DNA of 64,000 nt from positions 2,356,001-2,420,000 of the forward strand of contig NZ_CP036348.1 in assembly GCF_007753095.1 (NCBI RefSeq). Direction: 5' to 3'. Origin of the DNA: Rosistilla carotiformis. GTDB lineage: Bacteria; Planctomycetota; Planctomycetia; Pirellulales; Pirellulaceae. The notes under the pieces were generated by a model that was given only the letters and a program-made list of their open reading frames with translations, was not told where the DNA came from and did no database searches. The translations under genes and the position numbers were made by a program. Positions 38,411-47,719 of the stretch are shown piece after piece (positions within the stretch are counted from its first letter, which is position 1; every line of letters starts with the position of its first letter).

Positions 38411-39163
38411 TTAAGCAACCAATCGCAGGTCGCCCGTCTGACGTTCTTTCACGCCATCGACAAACTCTTCAAAAATTCGAATGTCCAGTGCCGATGCGGC
38501 TTCGCATTCGGGATGGAATTGGGTGCCGATGGCGAACCAATCCATCATCTCGCTCTCGATCGCTTCGATCACGCCATCGGGGCAGCGAGCGGTCACGCGG
38601 AAGCCAGGGGCAACTTCGTCGATCGCCATGTGATGGCGGCTGGCAACACGGATCTCACCGTCGCCATAAACGCGGCCAACCAACGAATCCGATTCGACGA
38701 CCAAGCTGTGGCGGTGCAGTGGGTCTTGGTGATCGCGGTGGGGAACCGCGTTCGGTAGGTCTTCAGCGATGTCGTAGAACAAGTTGCCACCTTGAACAAT
38801 GTTCAACAACTGCATCCCCGCTCCGATTCCCAACACAGGCATCCGGCGTTCGGTGATTTCGTTGACGACGATCCGATCGAAGGTCTCGCGATTCGAATGC
38901 ATCAGTTTCATGCTGTGGTGCAACATATAGCCGTCGTTGCGTGGGTCCAAATCTTGACCACCGATCAAGACAAATCCATCCAGGCGATCCATCGCAGCAT
39001 GAATGGCATCGACGTCGTCGCTAGGTGGCAGGATAACCGGAATGCCGCCAGCGGCTTGAATGTTTTCGTAGTAACCAGCAGCCAAGTAGATGTAGGCTGG
39101 AGTGCGTTGTTGTGCGGGGCGGAAGTCGGTGTTGATGCCGATAAGTGGTCGAGTAGACGTCAT
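38411..39163 (-). CDS. Class I glutamine amidotransferase-like protein (C26 type) without the catalytic cysteine
   Basis: 250 residues in the gamma-glutamyl-GABA hydrolase (PuuD) family. The fold markers are present: PLIGINTDFRP, GGIPVILPP, FVLIGGQDLDPRNDG and TQFHPECEAA, which carries the His and Glu of the triad. The nucleophile position normally reads LGICRGMQ; here it reads VLGIGAGMQ, with Gly114 (codon at 38822-38824) in place of cysteine, so hydrolysis by the normal mechanism is not possible. The ATG at 39163 has GAGAGG eight bases upstream, giving a clear start; an open extension to 39331 has no family similarity. The protein may bind a gamma-glutamyl compound without cleaving it. The gene is monocistronic by position. 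Confidence 0.85.
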   Translation of the reverse strand: MTSTRPLIGINTDFRPAQQRTPAYIYLAAGYYENIQAAGGIPVILPPSDDVDAIHAAMDRLDGFVLIGGQDLDPRNDGYMLHHSMKLMHSNRETFDRIVVNEITERRMPVLGIGAGMQLLNIVQGGNLFYDIAEDLPNAVPHRDHQDPLHRHSLVVESDSLVGRVYGDGEIRVASRHHMAIDEVAPGFRVTARCPDGVIEAIESEMMDWFAIGTQFHPECEAASALDIRIFEEFVDGVKERQTGDLRLVA

Positions 39164-39485
39164 CTGAAAATCCTCTCCAGAGTGAACGTTAATGAATTTC
39201 TTCGCGTCTTCCAAAACGTTTTTCGCAATTGCTTGCAGCTTGCTCTTGCAGCGACGGTGATGATTTAAATAGTCTGGGTCTTCAGCAGCATTTGCCGCTA
39301 GCGTCGGTCGATCGGCGTCGGGCAGCGACATTCGGCGTCATCCGAATATTTTCGCTACCCTCTTTCCAATCGATCGTCTGATCATCACATCGACGGTTGT
39401 GGGTCCAACCGTGTCGCCGCGTTTGCGGCCGGTGTCTCAATCGCGAATCGAAAGTTCCATCTCTGGATAGGGCGAAGGGTCTTGC

Positions 39486-39507
39486 GACGTGTCACGGGCG
39501 ACACGTC
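39486..39507. promoter_or_regulatory. Inverted repeat GACGTGTC-N6-GACACGTC
   Basis: A perfect 8-bp inverted repeat with a 6-base spacer (ACGGGC). Its position between two divergent genes, and the even arms, suit an operator better than a terminator. Confidence 0.35.
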
Positions 39508-39598
39508 ATCTGACGGGAGGAACTGTATCGGGCATTTTCGCAATGGCAAGCAGTTTCTACATTTGACGCCCGGTCCCATTTGCTGCTACTACCCGTTG

Positions 39599-39620
39599 TG
39601 CTAGCAAACCCTTGCTAGCA
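39599..39620. promoter_or_regulatory. Inverted repeat TGCTAGCAA-N4-TTGCTAGCA
   Basis: A perfect 9-bp inverted repeat with a 4-base spacer, about 250 bases upstream of the KAS III gene. No T tract follows on either strand. Confidence 0.35.
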
Positions 39621-39868
39621 TTGTTTACCTGGTCCGCAGAGCCGTTCGGGCGTTTTGTCGCCCCCTGGCTCCTGACCGTTTCGCAGCTTTACCAACGCCT
39701 GCCATATGCGGTATCTTAGATTCCTTCACGGACGGATCTGTCGCCGTGCGCTTCGTTTGAGCGTCCCAAAGACACGTCCATTTCAGCGTGAGACCAGCTT
39801 TTTCCGGGACCGATTCCGTTCGCCCCGGGCCTGAATCCGCCGCAACCACCCGCACGACGAGGCTTCCA

Positions 39869-40990
39869 TTGCAATTTGAAAACGTCTGCATCGAATCGCT
39901 GGGAGTCCATTTGCCCGAAGAAGTTTGGACTAGCGACGAGATCGAACGCCGCTTGGAACCGCTCTACAGCCGGCTGCGTCTGCCCGAAGGCCGCCTGGAA
40001 TTGATGAGTTCGATCGCCCAGCGCCGCGTTTGGCCCGCCGGCACGTTGCCCAGCGGTCCGAGTATCGAGAGCTGCAAGTCGGCGATCTCCGCCGCCGGAA
40101 TCGATCCCGCCCGCGTCGGATGCCTGATCCACGCCAGCGTCTGCCGCGACTTTCTAGAACCCGCCACGGCGTCGCGCGTCCATCACGGCGCTGGCCTTTC
40201 GCCAAATTGCTGGGTCTATGACGTCTCCAACGCCTGCCTCGGTCTGCTCAACGGGATCGTGCAAATCGCGACCCTGATCGAACAGGGAGCGATCGAAGCC
40301 GGAATCGTCGTCGGGACCGAGAACAGCCGTCCGCTGTTGGAAGCGACGATCAACAATCTGAACACCGATGAATCGATCACGCGCAAGACGGTCAAACCGG
40401 CTTTCGCTTCGCTGACGATCGGTTCGGGCAGCTGTGCCGTGCTGCTGACCCACCGCCGGATTAGCCAAGGGGGCTCGCGGCTGGAACACGCCGTTTCGCA
40501 CGCCGCCACCGACGGACATAACCTCTGCCGCAGCGACACCGATTCAGCTGGCGCGAACATGGCGCCGTTGATGGATACCGATTCCGAACGCCTTTTGGCC
40601 GCCGGAGTTGCCGCCGGAGCCGCCGGGTTCGAGAAACTGCTTGCCGATGCCAAATGGGATCGCGCCGACATCGATCGTACGATCTGCCATCAAGTGGGCG
40701 GACGCCATCGCGCGCTGATGTTGGAAACGCTGAGTCTGCCCCCGGAAAATGACACCGCCGTCTTCCCATGGTTGGGCAACACCGGTTCGGTCGCGTTGCC
40801 GCTGGCGCTGGCCGCGGCGGGCCAATACCAACATGTTCAACCCGACCAACGAATCGGGCTGCTCGGCATTGGTTCGGGAATCAATTGTGTGATGCTGGGG
40901 TGCAAGTGGCAGGAGACGCGGGTCGCTGGCAATTTGCCAGCGGTTGAACCCGTGATGGGGCAAGAATCGTTGACTGCTGTCGAAGCTTGA
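39869..40990 (+). CDS. 3-oxoacyl-ACP synthase III-like thiolase-fold enzyme
   Basis: KAS III enzymes condense acyl-CoA with malonyl-ACP. The 373-residue protein begins with the family's IESLGVHLPEEVWTSDEIE; the triad is present: Cys123 in VSNACLGLLNG, His in TICHQVGGRHR and Asn in WLGNTGSVALP. The ending GIGSGINCVMLGCKW resembles the glycine-rich end of thiolase-fold enzymes. Start: TTG 39869 has AGG six bases upstream and begins close to the conserved sequence; a GTG at 39788 without a binding site is the alternative. It is not clustered with other fab genes, so it could serve a specialised lipid or natural product. It is divergent from the GATase-like gene. Confidence 0.85.
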   Translation: MQFENVCIESLGVHLPEEVWTSDEIERRLEPLYSRLRLPEGRLELMSSIAQRRVWPAGTLPSGPSIESCKSAISAAGIDPARVGCLIHASVCRDFLEPATASRVHHGAGLSPNCWVYDVSNACLGLLNGIVQIATLIEQGAIEAGIVVGTENSRPLLEATINNLNTDESITRKTVKPAFASLTIGSGSCAVLLTHRRISQGGSRLEHAVSHAATDGHNLCRSDTDSAGANMAPLMDTDSERLLAAGVAAGAAGFEKLLADAKWDRADIDRTICHQVGGRHRALMLETLSLPPENDTAVFPWLGNTGSVALPLALAAAGQYQHVQPDQRIGLLGIGSGINCVMLGCKWQETRVAGNLPAVEPVMGQESLTAVEA

Positions 40991-41046
40991 TTTCCCACCG
41001 CCAGCGAACGCCCGCGTCGCTGGTTCTCCCTACCGACTTGCTGTAG

Positions 41047-42504
41047 ATGGTGATCCCCACGCCCGCCGACCTGCACCCCGCCACGCCCGACTTCACGTCG
41101 GCGGGGGATTGCCCGTTGATCGCACCACTGCCGCCGCAAACCGATCTCCGCGAGGTCTTCCTGCGGCTGTGCCATCTGCCCCATTGCCTCTGGTTGGACA
41201 GCGCCAAACCGATGCCCGATCTGGGCCGGTATTCGTTCCTCACCGCCGATCCGATCGAAATCGTATCGGCCACCGACGACGACGACGATCCGCTGGCCAA
41301 GCTGCAAAAATTCATCCCCTTGCTCAGCCAATCTGCCGCGCCGGGACTGCCTCCCTTCCAAGGAGGCCTCGCCGGCGTCCTGGGCTACGAACTGGGCCGC
41401 TTGCTCGAACCGATCCCCGCACCGCGGTTCAACGACCTTCCGACACCACCGCTCTGCCTGGGCCTTTACGATTGGACGATCGCGGTCGATCACCAACAGA
41501 ACTGCGGCTGGATCATCAGCCAAGGTTGGCCCGAGACCGATCCCGATCGGCGACGCATCGCCGCCGCGCGACGGATGCAACAGATCCAATGGTGGCTGGG
41601 ATGCACGCCGACGGCGATGCCGCGACCGCCCCGATCCGCTCCGCGGGCGCACGACGCGCTCGCGCCGCAGTTCCGCACGCCGATCGACCCTTCGCTGACC
41701 AGCAACTTCGCCCCCGGTGAATTTCGCACCGCAGTCGGCGACGTGATCGACTACATCCGCCGCGGCGATGCCTTTCAAGTCAACCTCGCCCAGCGATTGT
41801 TGTACCCCGACCAGCACGGAGCGGTTGCCGCTTACCTGCGGATGCGATCGCGAAACGCCGCTCCATTTGCCGGCTATTTTGACGGCGGTGATTGGCAAGT
41901 TGTCAGCGCTTCGCCGGAGCGGTTCCTGCAAATCGACGACCGCTTCGTCGAGACTCGACCGATCAAGGGAACCTGCCCGCGGACCGGCGACGCCGCGGTC
42001 GATCAACAACTTGGTGCGCAACTGCTGTCCAGTCTCAAGGATCGCGCCGAAAACGTGATGATCGTCGATCTGATGCGAAACGATCTGTCGCGGGTCTGCA
42101 ACGACGATTCGATCGACGTCGCGGGGCTCTGCGAACTGGAACAATATGAATGCGTCCAGCACTTGGTCTCGCGCGTCCACGGCAGGCTGCGAGACGATGT
42201 CGACGTGGTCGATCTGTTGAGAGCCAGCTTTCCCGGCGGATCGATCACCGGAGCTCCGAAGGTCCGCGCGATGCAGATCATCGCCGAACTGGAACCGACA
42301 GCCCGCGGTCCCTATTGCGGATCGCTCGGCTACCTTTCGACCGGCGGCCGCGGCGACTTGAACATCTTGATCCGCACCGTCACCTGCCGCGACGGCTGGC
42401 TGCAGATGCCCGTCGGCGGCGGGATCACATCGCGCAGCAAACCGGAGCAAGAGGAACAGGAGACGTGGGACAAGGCCGAAGGCATGTTGCGAGCGGTCCT
42501 TTAA
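41047..42504 (+). CDS. pabB: Aminodeoxychorismate synthase component I (PabB)
   Basis: PabB converts chorismate and ammonia to aminodeoxychorismate for folate synthesis. The 485-residue protein has an N-terminal TrpE-like domain (LWLDSAKPMPDLGRYSFLTADP) and the chorismate-binding domain from about 215 (YIRRGDAFQVNLAQRL, FVETRPIKGTCPRTG, LMRNDLSRVC, GSITGAPKVRAMQII and GGGITSRSKPEQEEQETWDKA). The PIKGT lysine is that of PabB rather than TrpE. The amidotransferase subunit PabA is not in the window. The TAA stop shares its last base with the ATG of ccoI (TAATG), so the two are translationally linked although their functions are not obviously related. Confidence 0.93.
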   Translation: MVIPTPADLHPATPDFTSAGDCPLIAPLPPQTDLREVFLRLCHLPHCLWLDSAKPMPDLGRYSFLTADPIEIVSATDDDDDPLAKLQKFIPLLSQSAAPGLPPFQGGLAGVLGYELGRLLEPIPAPRFNDLPTPPLCLGLYDWTIAVDHQQNCGWIISQGWPETDPDRRRIAAARRMQQIQWWLGCTPTAMPRPPRSAPRAHDALAPQFRTPIDPSLTSNFAPGEFRTAVGDVIDYIRRGDAFQVNLAQRLLYPDQHGAVAAYLRMRSRNAAPFAGYFDGGDWQVVSASPERFLQIDDRFVETRPIKGTCPRTGDAAVDQQLGAQLLSSLKDRAENVMIVDLMRNDLSRVCNDDSIDVAGLCELEQYECVQHLVSRVHGRLRDDVDVVDLLRASFPGGSITGAPKVRAMQIIAELEPTARGPYCGSLGYLSTGGRGDLNILIRTVTCRDGWLQMPVGGGITSRSKPEQEEQETWDKAEGMLRAVL

Positions 42505-45176
42505 TGAACGGTGAAATAAGAAGCGACCGGGAAGAGGATAAGGAAAAGGCGTTGAATACCAAAGCGTTCTCTGATTCCAGCGCAGCTGAATCGCCAGCCG
42601 ATTCGGCCGCCAGCGCCGACGAAGCCGCGTGTCCGGCGATCGTCGAACTTCCCTGCGTCCATTGTGGACTGCCGACGCGAGTCCGCGCCGATGCCGATCC
42701 GCAGCGGATCTTCTGCTGCAACGGTTGCCACGGCGCGTACGACCTGATCAACGGTTGGGGCCTCTCCGATTTCTACGCCCTCCGCGATCAGATGACCTCC
42801 GCCGCGGCTCAAGGCGTCCCCGGCCAACGGTCGCGATACGACGTCTTCGACCAGCCGGAATTCTTAGGCGATTCGGCACCGAAGTCGCAATCGGGCGGTC
42901 TGCTTTCGACCGATCTAGCGCTCCACGGACTGCACTGCGGCGCATGTGCTTGGTTGATCGAAAACGCGGCGGCGCGGATCGACGGCTGGCAATTGGCCCG
43001 CGTCAAAATGAGCGATCATACGATCCGCATCGTCTTCGATCCGCAGCGGGTTCCGTTGAGTGAGATCGCTCGCACGATGGACCGCTTGGGCTACCAAGTC
43101 GCTCCGCTCACCAAACAGCTCGACGATCACTTCGCTCGCGAAAACCGGCGACTGCTGATCCAGATCGCGATCGCCGGCTTCTGTGCCGCCAACGCGATGT
43201 GGATTGCAATCGGTCTGTACGCCGGGGAAGCCTCGGGCGTCGCCGCCGATCACCGCATGTTTTTGAGAACGATCGGAACGGGATTGGGCCTGCTGGCGGT
43301 CGCGGTGCCTGGCCGAACCTTCTTCCGCGGCGCGCTCGCGTCGCTGCGAACCCGCACACCACACATGGATCTACCGGTCGCGTTAGGCCTCTCGGTCGGT
43401 TCGGTCGCCGGGCTGATCAACGCGATCACCGGCCGCGGCGACGTCTACTTCGACTCGCTGGCCGTGCTGGTCTTCTTTTTGTTGATCGGCCGTTGGATTC
43501 AGTTCCGCCAGCAGCATCGCGCCGCGCGCTCGGTCGATCTACTGCTGCGGATCACGCCGCGCCACGCCAGCCGGATCCTGGACGATGGCCAGACGCAGGC
43601 GGTGCTGGCCGACAACTTGCAAGCGGGCGACCGGATTCGCGTCGCCGCGGGCGAAAGCTTTCCAGCCGACGGAGAGATCATCGCCGGAGAGACGACGATC
43701 GACAGGTCGTTGCTGACGGGGGAGAGCCAGCCGATTCGCGCCGCGGTGGGGGAGACGGTCCTTGCCGGCACGGTGAACGTCACGCGGTCGATCGATGTCT
43801 GCGTCGAGGCGAGCGGCGATGCGAGCCGGATCGGGCGGGTGATGCAAGCTGTCGAAGCCGCCGCAGCCCGCAAGACGCCGATCGTTCAATTGGCCGATCG
43901 GATCGGCGGGATCTTTGTGATCGTCGTCACCACGTTGGCGCTCGTCGCGTTTGCGCTCAGTGCTCGCGACAACTGGCAACAGGGAGCGGCCAATGCCACG
44001 GCGCTGTTGATCGTCGCCTGTCCCTGCGCCTTGGCGCTGGCAACGCCGCTGGCGATCGCGGTCTCGCTGGGCCGAGCCGCTCGCCGGAAGATATTGATCC
44101 GCGACGGCAGCTCGCTGCAACAGCTGGCCGGAACCGGGACGATCTGGTTCGACAAAACGGGAACGCTGACCGAGGGGCGATCGCGCGTCGTCGAAGTCAT
44201 CGGTGATCGCGACGGCTTGGCGAGCGCCGCGGCGATCGAACGCGATGTCTGCCATCCGATCGCCGATGCGATCCTGGCCGCCGCCGATCTTCCCGACGAC
44301 TTCGAAGGGGTGGCGGCAACTGGCGAAGACAACTCGACCGACGAAGTCGATGCGTCAAGTGAAGCAACCGCGCGAACGCAGATTGCGATCGGCGGCGTCT
44401 TGGGGGAACATCGCGGTACCGCGATCGCGGCCGGAAGTCTGAAATTCATTCAGTCCCAGGGGATCGAAATCCCGGCTAAATTGTCGCAGGCAGCCGAGCG
44501 GTTGACCGCTCAAGGGACCACGGCGATCGTGGTCGCTCGCGACGCGATCGCGATCACCGTGCTGGGGACCGACGATCCGTTGAGAGCTGGTGCCGACGTG
44601 GCGATTGCGGAACTGAAGCGGGCCGGATGGCGAGTCGGCATCCTTTCGGGAGACCATCCCGGCGTCGTCCGCAGCGTTGCCGATCGCGTGGGCGTGCCGC
44701 AATCGCTGGCGATCGGCGGGCTTTCTCCCGAAAACAAACTGGACATTGTGTCGCATCACAGCCCGGCCGAACCTGGCTCGGCGGAACGTCATCTCCCCGA
44801 ACCAGCCCCGGGATTGCAGGTGATGATCGGCGATGGAGCCAACGACGCGGCAGCTTTGGCCGCGGCGGATGTCGGGATTGCGGTCCGCGGCGGAGCGGAA
44901 GTTAGTTTGCAAGCGGCGCCAATTTTCATCGCATCGGGTAGACTGGGAAGCGTTGTCGAACTGGTCCGCGGCGCCCGCCGAACCGCTCGGCTGATTCACA
45001 TCACCTTCGCCGTTTCGCTAGGATACAACGTGATCGCTGTCGGCCTGGCGATGGCCGGCCGGATCAGCCCGCTGGTCGCTGCGGTGTTGATGCCGTTGAG
45101 CAGTGTGAGCGTGTTGTCGTTGACGCTCGCTTCGCGCAGTTTCCGCGAACGAGATGAACCCGAGAGGACAAAATGA
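42504..45176 (+). CDS. ccoI: Copper-transporting P-type ATPase CcoI/FixI
   Basis: CcoI exports Cu to assemble the cbb3-type cytochrome oxidase. The 890-residue protein has the N-terminal Cys-rich metal-binding domain typical of this subfamily (CVHCGLPTRVR...FCCNGCHGAYDLIN), then a heavy-metal domain with LHCGACAW, eight expected membrane helices, the CPC motif (VACPCALALATP), the phosphorylation site DKTGTLTEG and the hinge GDGANDAAAL. It directly precedes ccoS with a 4-base overlap, which supports the cbb3 assignment over a detoxifying CopA. The frame is open up to 42150 inside pabB, but the ATG at 42504 is the first outside that gene. Confidence 0.95.
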   Translation: MNGEIRSDREEDKEKALNTKAFSDSSAAESPADSAASADEAACPAIVELPCVHCGLPTRVRADADPQRIFCCNGCHGAYDLINGWGLSDFYALRDQMTSAAAQGVPGQRSRYDVFDQPEFLGDSAPKSQSGGLLSTDLALHGLHCGACAWLIENAAARIDGWQLARVKMSDHTIRIVFDPQRVPLSEIARTMDRLGYQVAPLTKQLDDHFARENRRLLIQIAIAGFCAANAMWIAIGLYAGEASGVAADHRMFLRTIGTGLGLLAVAVPGRTFFRGALASLRTRTPHMDLPVALGLSVGSVAGLINAITGRGDVYFDSLAVLVFFLLIGRWIQFRQQHRAARSVDLLLRITPRHASRILDDGQTQAVLADNLQAGDRIRVAAGESFPADGEIIAGETTIDRSLLTGESQPIRAAVGETVLAGTVNVTRSIDVCVEASGDASRIGRVMQAVEAAAARKTPIVQLADRIGGIFVIVVTTLALVAFALSARDNWQQGAANATALLIVACPCALALATPLAIAVSLGRAARRKILIRDGSSLQQLAGTGTIWFDKTGTLTEGRSRVVEVIGDRDGLASAAAIERDVCHPIADAILAAADLPDDFEGVAATGEDNSTDEVDASSEATARTQIAIGGVLGEHRGTAIAAGSLKFIQSQGIEIPAKLSQAAERLTAQGTTAIVVARDAIAITVLGTDDPLRAGADVAIAELKRAGWRVGILSGDHPGVVRSVADRVGVPQSLAIGGLSPENKLDIVSHHSPAEPGSAERHLPEPAPGLQVMIGDGANDAAALAAADVGIAVRGGAEVSLQAAPIFIASGRLGSVVELVRGARRTARLIHITFAVSLGYNVIAVGLAMAGRISPLVAAVLMPLSSVSVLSLTLASRSFRERDEPERTK

Positions 45177-45373
45177 GCGTGTTGTTTGTCGCCTTGCCGC
45201 TGGCGCTGGCCCTGGGAGCGGCTGGGATGATCGCCTGCGTGTACTGCATCCGCGGCGGACAATACGACGACTTGGAAACCCCGGCGGTAAGGATCTTGAT
45301 CGACGACCGCGACACGCGATCCAAGCCTGCGATGGATGCCGATTCCGATCGTCGTTCGAATCCCGATGCCTGA
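45173..45373 (+). CDS. ccoS: Cytochrome oxidase maturation protein CcoS
   Basis: A 66-residue membrane protein with one N-terminal helix (LFVALPLALALGAAGMIACVYCI) and the family's RGGQYDDLETPAVRIL motif. CcoS is needed for cofactor insertion into cbb3 oxidase. The C-terminal 25 residues are charged. Its ATG overlaps the ccoI stop (ATGA), the usual arrangement of ccoI-ccoS. Confidence 0.95.
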   Translation: MSVLFVALPLALALGAAGMIACVYCIRGGQYDDLETPAVRILIDDRDTRSKPAMDADSDRRSNPDA

Positions 45374-45537
45374 ACGCGGCGAGCGCGTGAGGATTTGTTT
45401 TTCAAAATCGCCGATCCGCTAAAATCGGAGCGGCCCCGCGTGAACTGCGAGGCTGCGAGTTGCGGCATGGCGAGAGGCGTGGGAAGATGGCAACCGCCGC
45501 CAACCCGCACGTAACGTCCCACCGCCGAGAGCTTGCC

Positions 45538-46569
45538 ATGCGCGACACCCGAGTTCGATATGCCCCTTGGTTCCTGTTGCTGTTAGTCGCCGCGTGGCCG
45601 TTGTCGGCAGATGAACCGGCGGCGTCGAAGCCATTTCAGCTGGAACGGTGCGAGCTGATACCGTTGCCCGATCATCAGGTCGACTTTCAAATCGATGGCG
45701 TGCAACGCACGCGCTGGCACTACGACGCCAAATATCCGCGTCCGTTCTTCTATCCGTTATTGGGTCCATCGGGAACGTCGTTGACGCGGATGGGGCATCC
45801 GGGAGCCGCGAACCACGATCACCACCGGAGCGTTTGGTTTGCCTTCAACGATGTCGACGGCTTCACGTTCTGGGCCGATGGCAAGGGAACGTCGATCCGT
45901 CAAAAAGATTGGTACGCTTACGAAGATGGCGACGACCACGCGATCATGTCGTCGACCTGCGGTTGGTTGGATCCTGAAGGGAACGAATTAATGCAGCACG
46001 ATTTGGTCGCTGCGCTGATCCCGGGGACGGCGGGACAGTACGCGTTGGAACTGCAAGCGGAATTCCGGCCAGGCGAAGATCGCGACGCGGTCCAACTGGG
46101 GAAGACCAATTTTGGATTCCTCGCCGTCCGTGTCGCCAAGACACTTTCGACCCATTTCGGCGGCGGACAATTGTCCAGCAGCGAAGGAGGCGTGGGGGAG
46201 CCCGAGATTTTCGGCAAACCGGCGCGGTGGGTCGATTACAGTGGACCGGTGGCCGTCGGCAGCGGTTCGCAACGGACGACACAAATCGAAGGGATCACCT
46301 ACTTCGACCATCCCGATAATCCACGCTACCCAACGCATTGGCATGTCCGTGCCGACGGTTGGATGGGGGCTTCGTTTGGGATGCACGAAGCGTTGGAGAT
46401 CACGACAGCGAAGCCGCTTCGCCTGCGGTATCTGTTGTTTATCCACTCGGGCCCTTACGATCAACAAGCTTCCCAGAAGGTCCACACCGAATTCGCGGCG
46501 AGTCAAGGGTTTGAGATCATCAAGGGCCAGCGAAATCATCGGCAATTCGAGACCCGTCGCATCCCTTGA
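45538..46569 (+). CDS. Secreted PmoA-like protein (DUF6807)
   Basis: A 343-residue protein with a signal peptide (RDTRVRYAPWFLLLLVAAWPLSADEP). The conserved DUF6807/PmoA-like blocks are YPRPFFYPLLGPSGTSLTRMGHP, NHDHHRSVWFAFNDVDGFTFWADG and HWHVRADGWMGASFGMHEALEI. The family name comes from distant similarity to a methane monooxygenase subunit, but the members are periplasmic, abundant in planctomycetes and thought to act in sugar catabolism gene clusters, without experimental proof known to me. ATG 45538 has GAGAG six bases upstream; the open frame reaches back to 45460. It follows ccoS by 165 bases. Confidence 0.85.
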   Translation: MRDTRVRYAPWFLLLLVAAWPLSADEPAASKPFQLERCELIPLPDHQVDFQIDGVQRTRWHYDAKYPRPFFYPLLGPSGTSLTRMGHPGAANHDHHRSVWFAFNDVDGFTFWADGKGTSIRQKDWYAYEDGDDHAIMSSTCGWLDPEGNELMQHDLVAALIPGTAGQYALELQAEFRPGEDRDAVQLGKTNFGFLAVRVAKTLSTHFGGGQLSSSEGGVGEPEIFGKPARWVDYSGPVAVGSGSQRTTQIEGITYFDHPDNPRYPTHWHVRADGWMGASFGMHEALEITTAKPLRLRYLLFIHSGPYDQQASQKVHTEFAASQGFEIIKGQRNHRQFETRRIP

Positions 46570-46741
46570 TGATTGAGAATCGGCGGATGGATCGGAATGA
46601 TGAAGAACCTGTGCATTGCCGGTTGGTCGGCTTGCACAGACCGCTGCGGCGGCATAAAAGGAGGTCGTGCCTCACGGCTTGTAACGCCGTTGGGTTGCAA
46701 CCGATGAACGCGACGGACGATTCAACCACAGTGGAGCTTCA

Positions 46742-47053
46742 GTGAGACGATCGGCAAAACTTCGCGGCAACCTGGGCACGTGCGGTTTCGCTCTTGCCAG
46801 TGCTGTCTTTGGTTGCCTGTTGCTGATCCTGAACGGCGGCGTTGTGGCAGCGGTTTATTTCGCGATCGCCGAAGATGGTCCTGAATGGATGCGTAACCGC
46901 AGCCTGTCACAATTCGCGTTGTTCGTGGGCCCCGTGCTGCTGTTGATCCTGCAGTGGACTTTGATCGATCTGGTTGGCCGTGATCGCCGCGGCGAGTCTT
47001 CCCATTCCCCAACACCGATCGATTCGCATCGCGTCGATTCGACGAAAGCCTGA
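46742..47053 (+). CDS. Small membrane protein of unknown function
   Basis: 103 residues with two membrane helices (TCGFALASAVFGCLLLILNGGVVAAVYFAIA and FALFVGPVLLLILQWTLIDLV) and a short Ser/His-rich tail. The GTG start has GGAG five bases upstream. It ends three bases before the histidine phosphatase gene and is probably cotranscribed with it. No family was recognised. Confidence 0.65.
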   Translation: MRRSAKLRGNLGTCGFALASAVFGCLLLILNGGVVAAVYFAIAEDGPEWMRNRSLSQFALFVGPVLLLILQWTLIDLVGRDRRGESSHSPTPIDSHRVDSTKA

Positions 47054-47056
47054 TTC

Positions 47057-47713
47057 ATGCAGCTCTATCTGATTCGCCATGCCCAAAGCGCGAATAACAG
47101 CAAACCCGAAGCGGAGCGTGTCGAGGATCCCGAAATCACCGAACTGGGACACCAGCAAGCCGCGGCGCTGGCGCGATCGTTGACCACTCAGAAGGTCGAC
47201 TACTTAGTCACCAGCGGATTCCTGCGGACACTTCAGACAACGCGTTATTTGGCCGAAGCGTTGCAGGCGCCGGTGAATGTGTGGCGCGATTTGCACGAGG
47301 TCGGAGGCTGTTATCGTGGCCACATCCCGGGCCAGGAACAGGGAGCGCCGGGGATGAATCGGGATGCGATACTGGCTGAATTCCCTGGAGTCACGATCGA
47401 GGATTCCATTGGGGCCGAAGGTTGGTGGGGCTGCCGTCCATATGAAACCGACGACCAAGCGATGCAGCGTGGCCAACAGATGTTGGCTCAAATCGTTGAA
47501 CAGTTTGCTGCCACGCAGAAGGTGGTCGTCGCAGTGATCCATGCCGATTTCAAGGTTTGTTTGCTACGACATATTCTGGGGCAGGAGTTTACCCAACGGC
47601 ACATCGGCCCGATGTTGAACACGGGCTTAACGAAGTTCACGTTTTCCGAAGCTGGATGGCGATTGGATATCCTGAATTCGATCACGCACCTAACCAACGA
47701 TCAGATGAGTTGA
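47057..47713 (+). CDS. Histidine phosphatase family protein
   Basis: 218 residues of the phosphoglycerate-mutase-like superfamily. The phosphate pocket is LIRHAQSANNS (catalytic His), ELGHQQAAALARSL, VTSGFLRTLQTTRYLAEAL (Arg), with a VVAVIHADFKVCLLRHILG segment holding the second catalytic His. Length matches small-molecule phosphatases of the family. It is followed six bases later by the TIGR03364 oxidoreductase gene. Substrate unknown; being next to the oxidoreductase and MfnB suggests work in that pathway, but this is inferred only from neighbours. Confidence 0.85.
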   Translation: MQLYLIRHAQSANNSKPEAERVEDPEITELGHQQAAALARSLTTQKVDYLVTSGFLRTLQTTRYLAEALQAPVNVWRDLHEVGGCYRGHIPGQEQGAPGMNRDAILAEFPGVTIEDSIGAEGWWGCRPYETDDQAMQRGQQMLAQIVEQFAATQKVVVAVIHADFKVCLLRHILGQEFTQRHIGPMLNTGLTKFTFSEAGWRLDILNSITHLTNDQMS

Positions 47714-47719
47714 CCGCCG

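Larger units (their letters stand above)
39164..39868. other. Intergenic region with two palindromes
   Basis: About 700 bases between the divergent GATase-like and KAS III genes. It holds two perfect inverted repeats (39486-39507 and 39599-39620). The open frame on the minus strand up to 39331 is likely an untranslated leader of the GATase-like gene. Confidence 0.5.

Noticed and set aside
39164-39331. Upstream extension of the GATase-like frame
   Set aside because: A strong GAGAGG site before ATG 39163 and the family N-terminus there make the extension unlikely.
40837-42450. Minus-strand frame of 537 codons across the KAS III and pabB genes
   Set aside because: It is an antisense shadow in GC-rich codons of pabB; the sense protein has clear chorismate-binding motifs.
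42150-42503. N-terminal extension of the CcoI frame inside pabB
   Set aside because: CcoI begins with the Cys-rich metal domain, which lies after the ATG at 42504; the extension overlaps conserved pabB codons.
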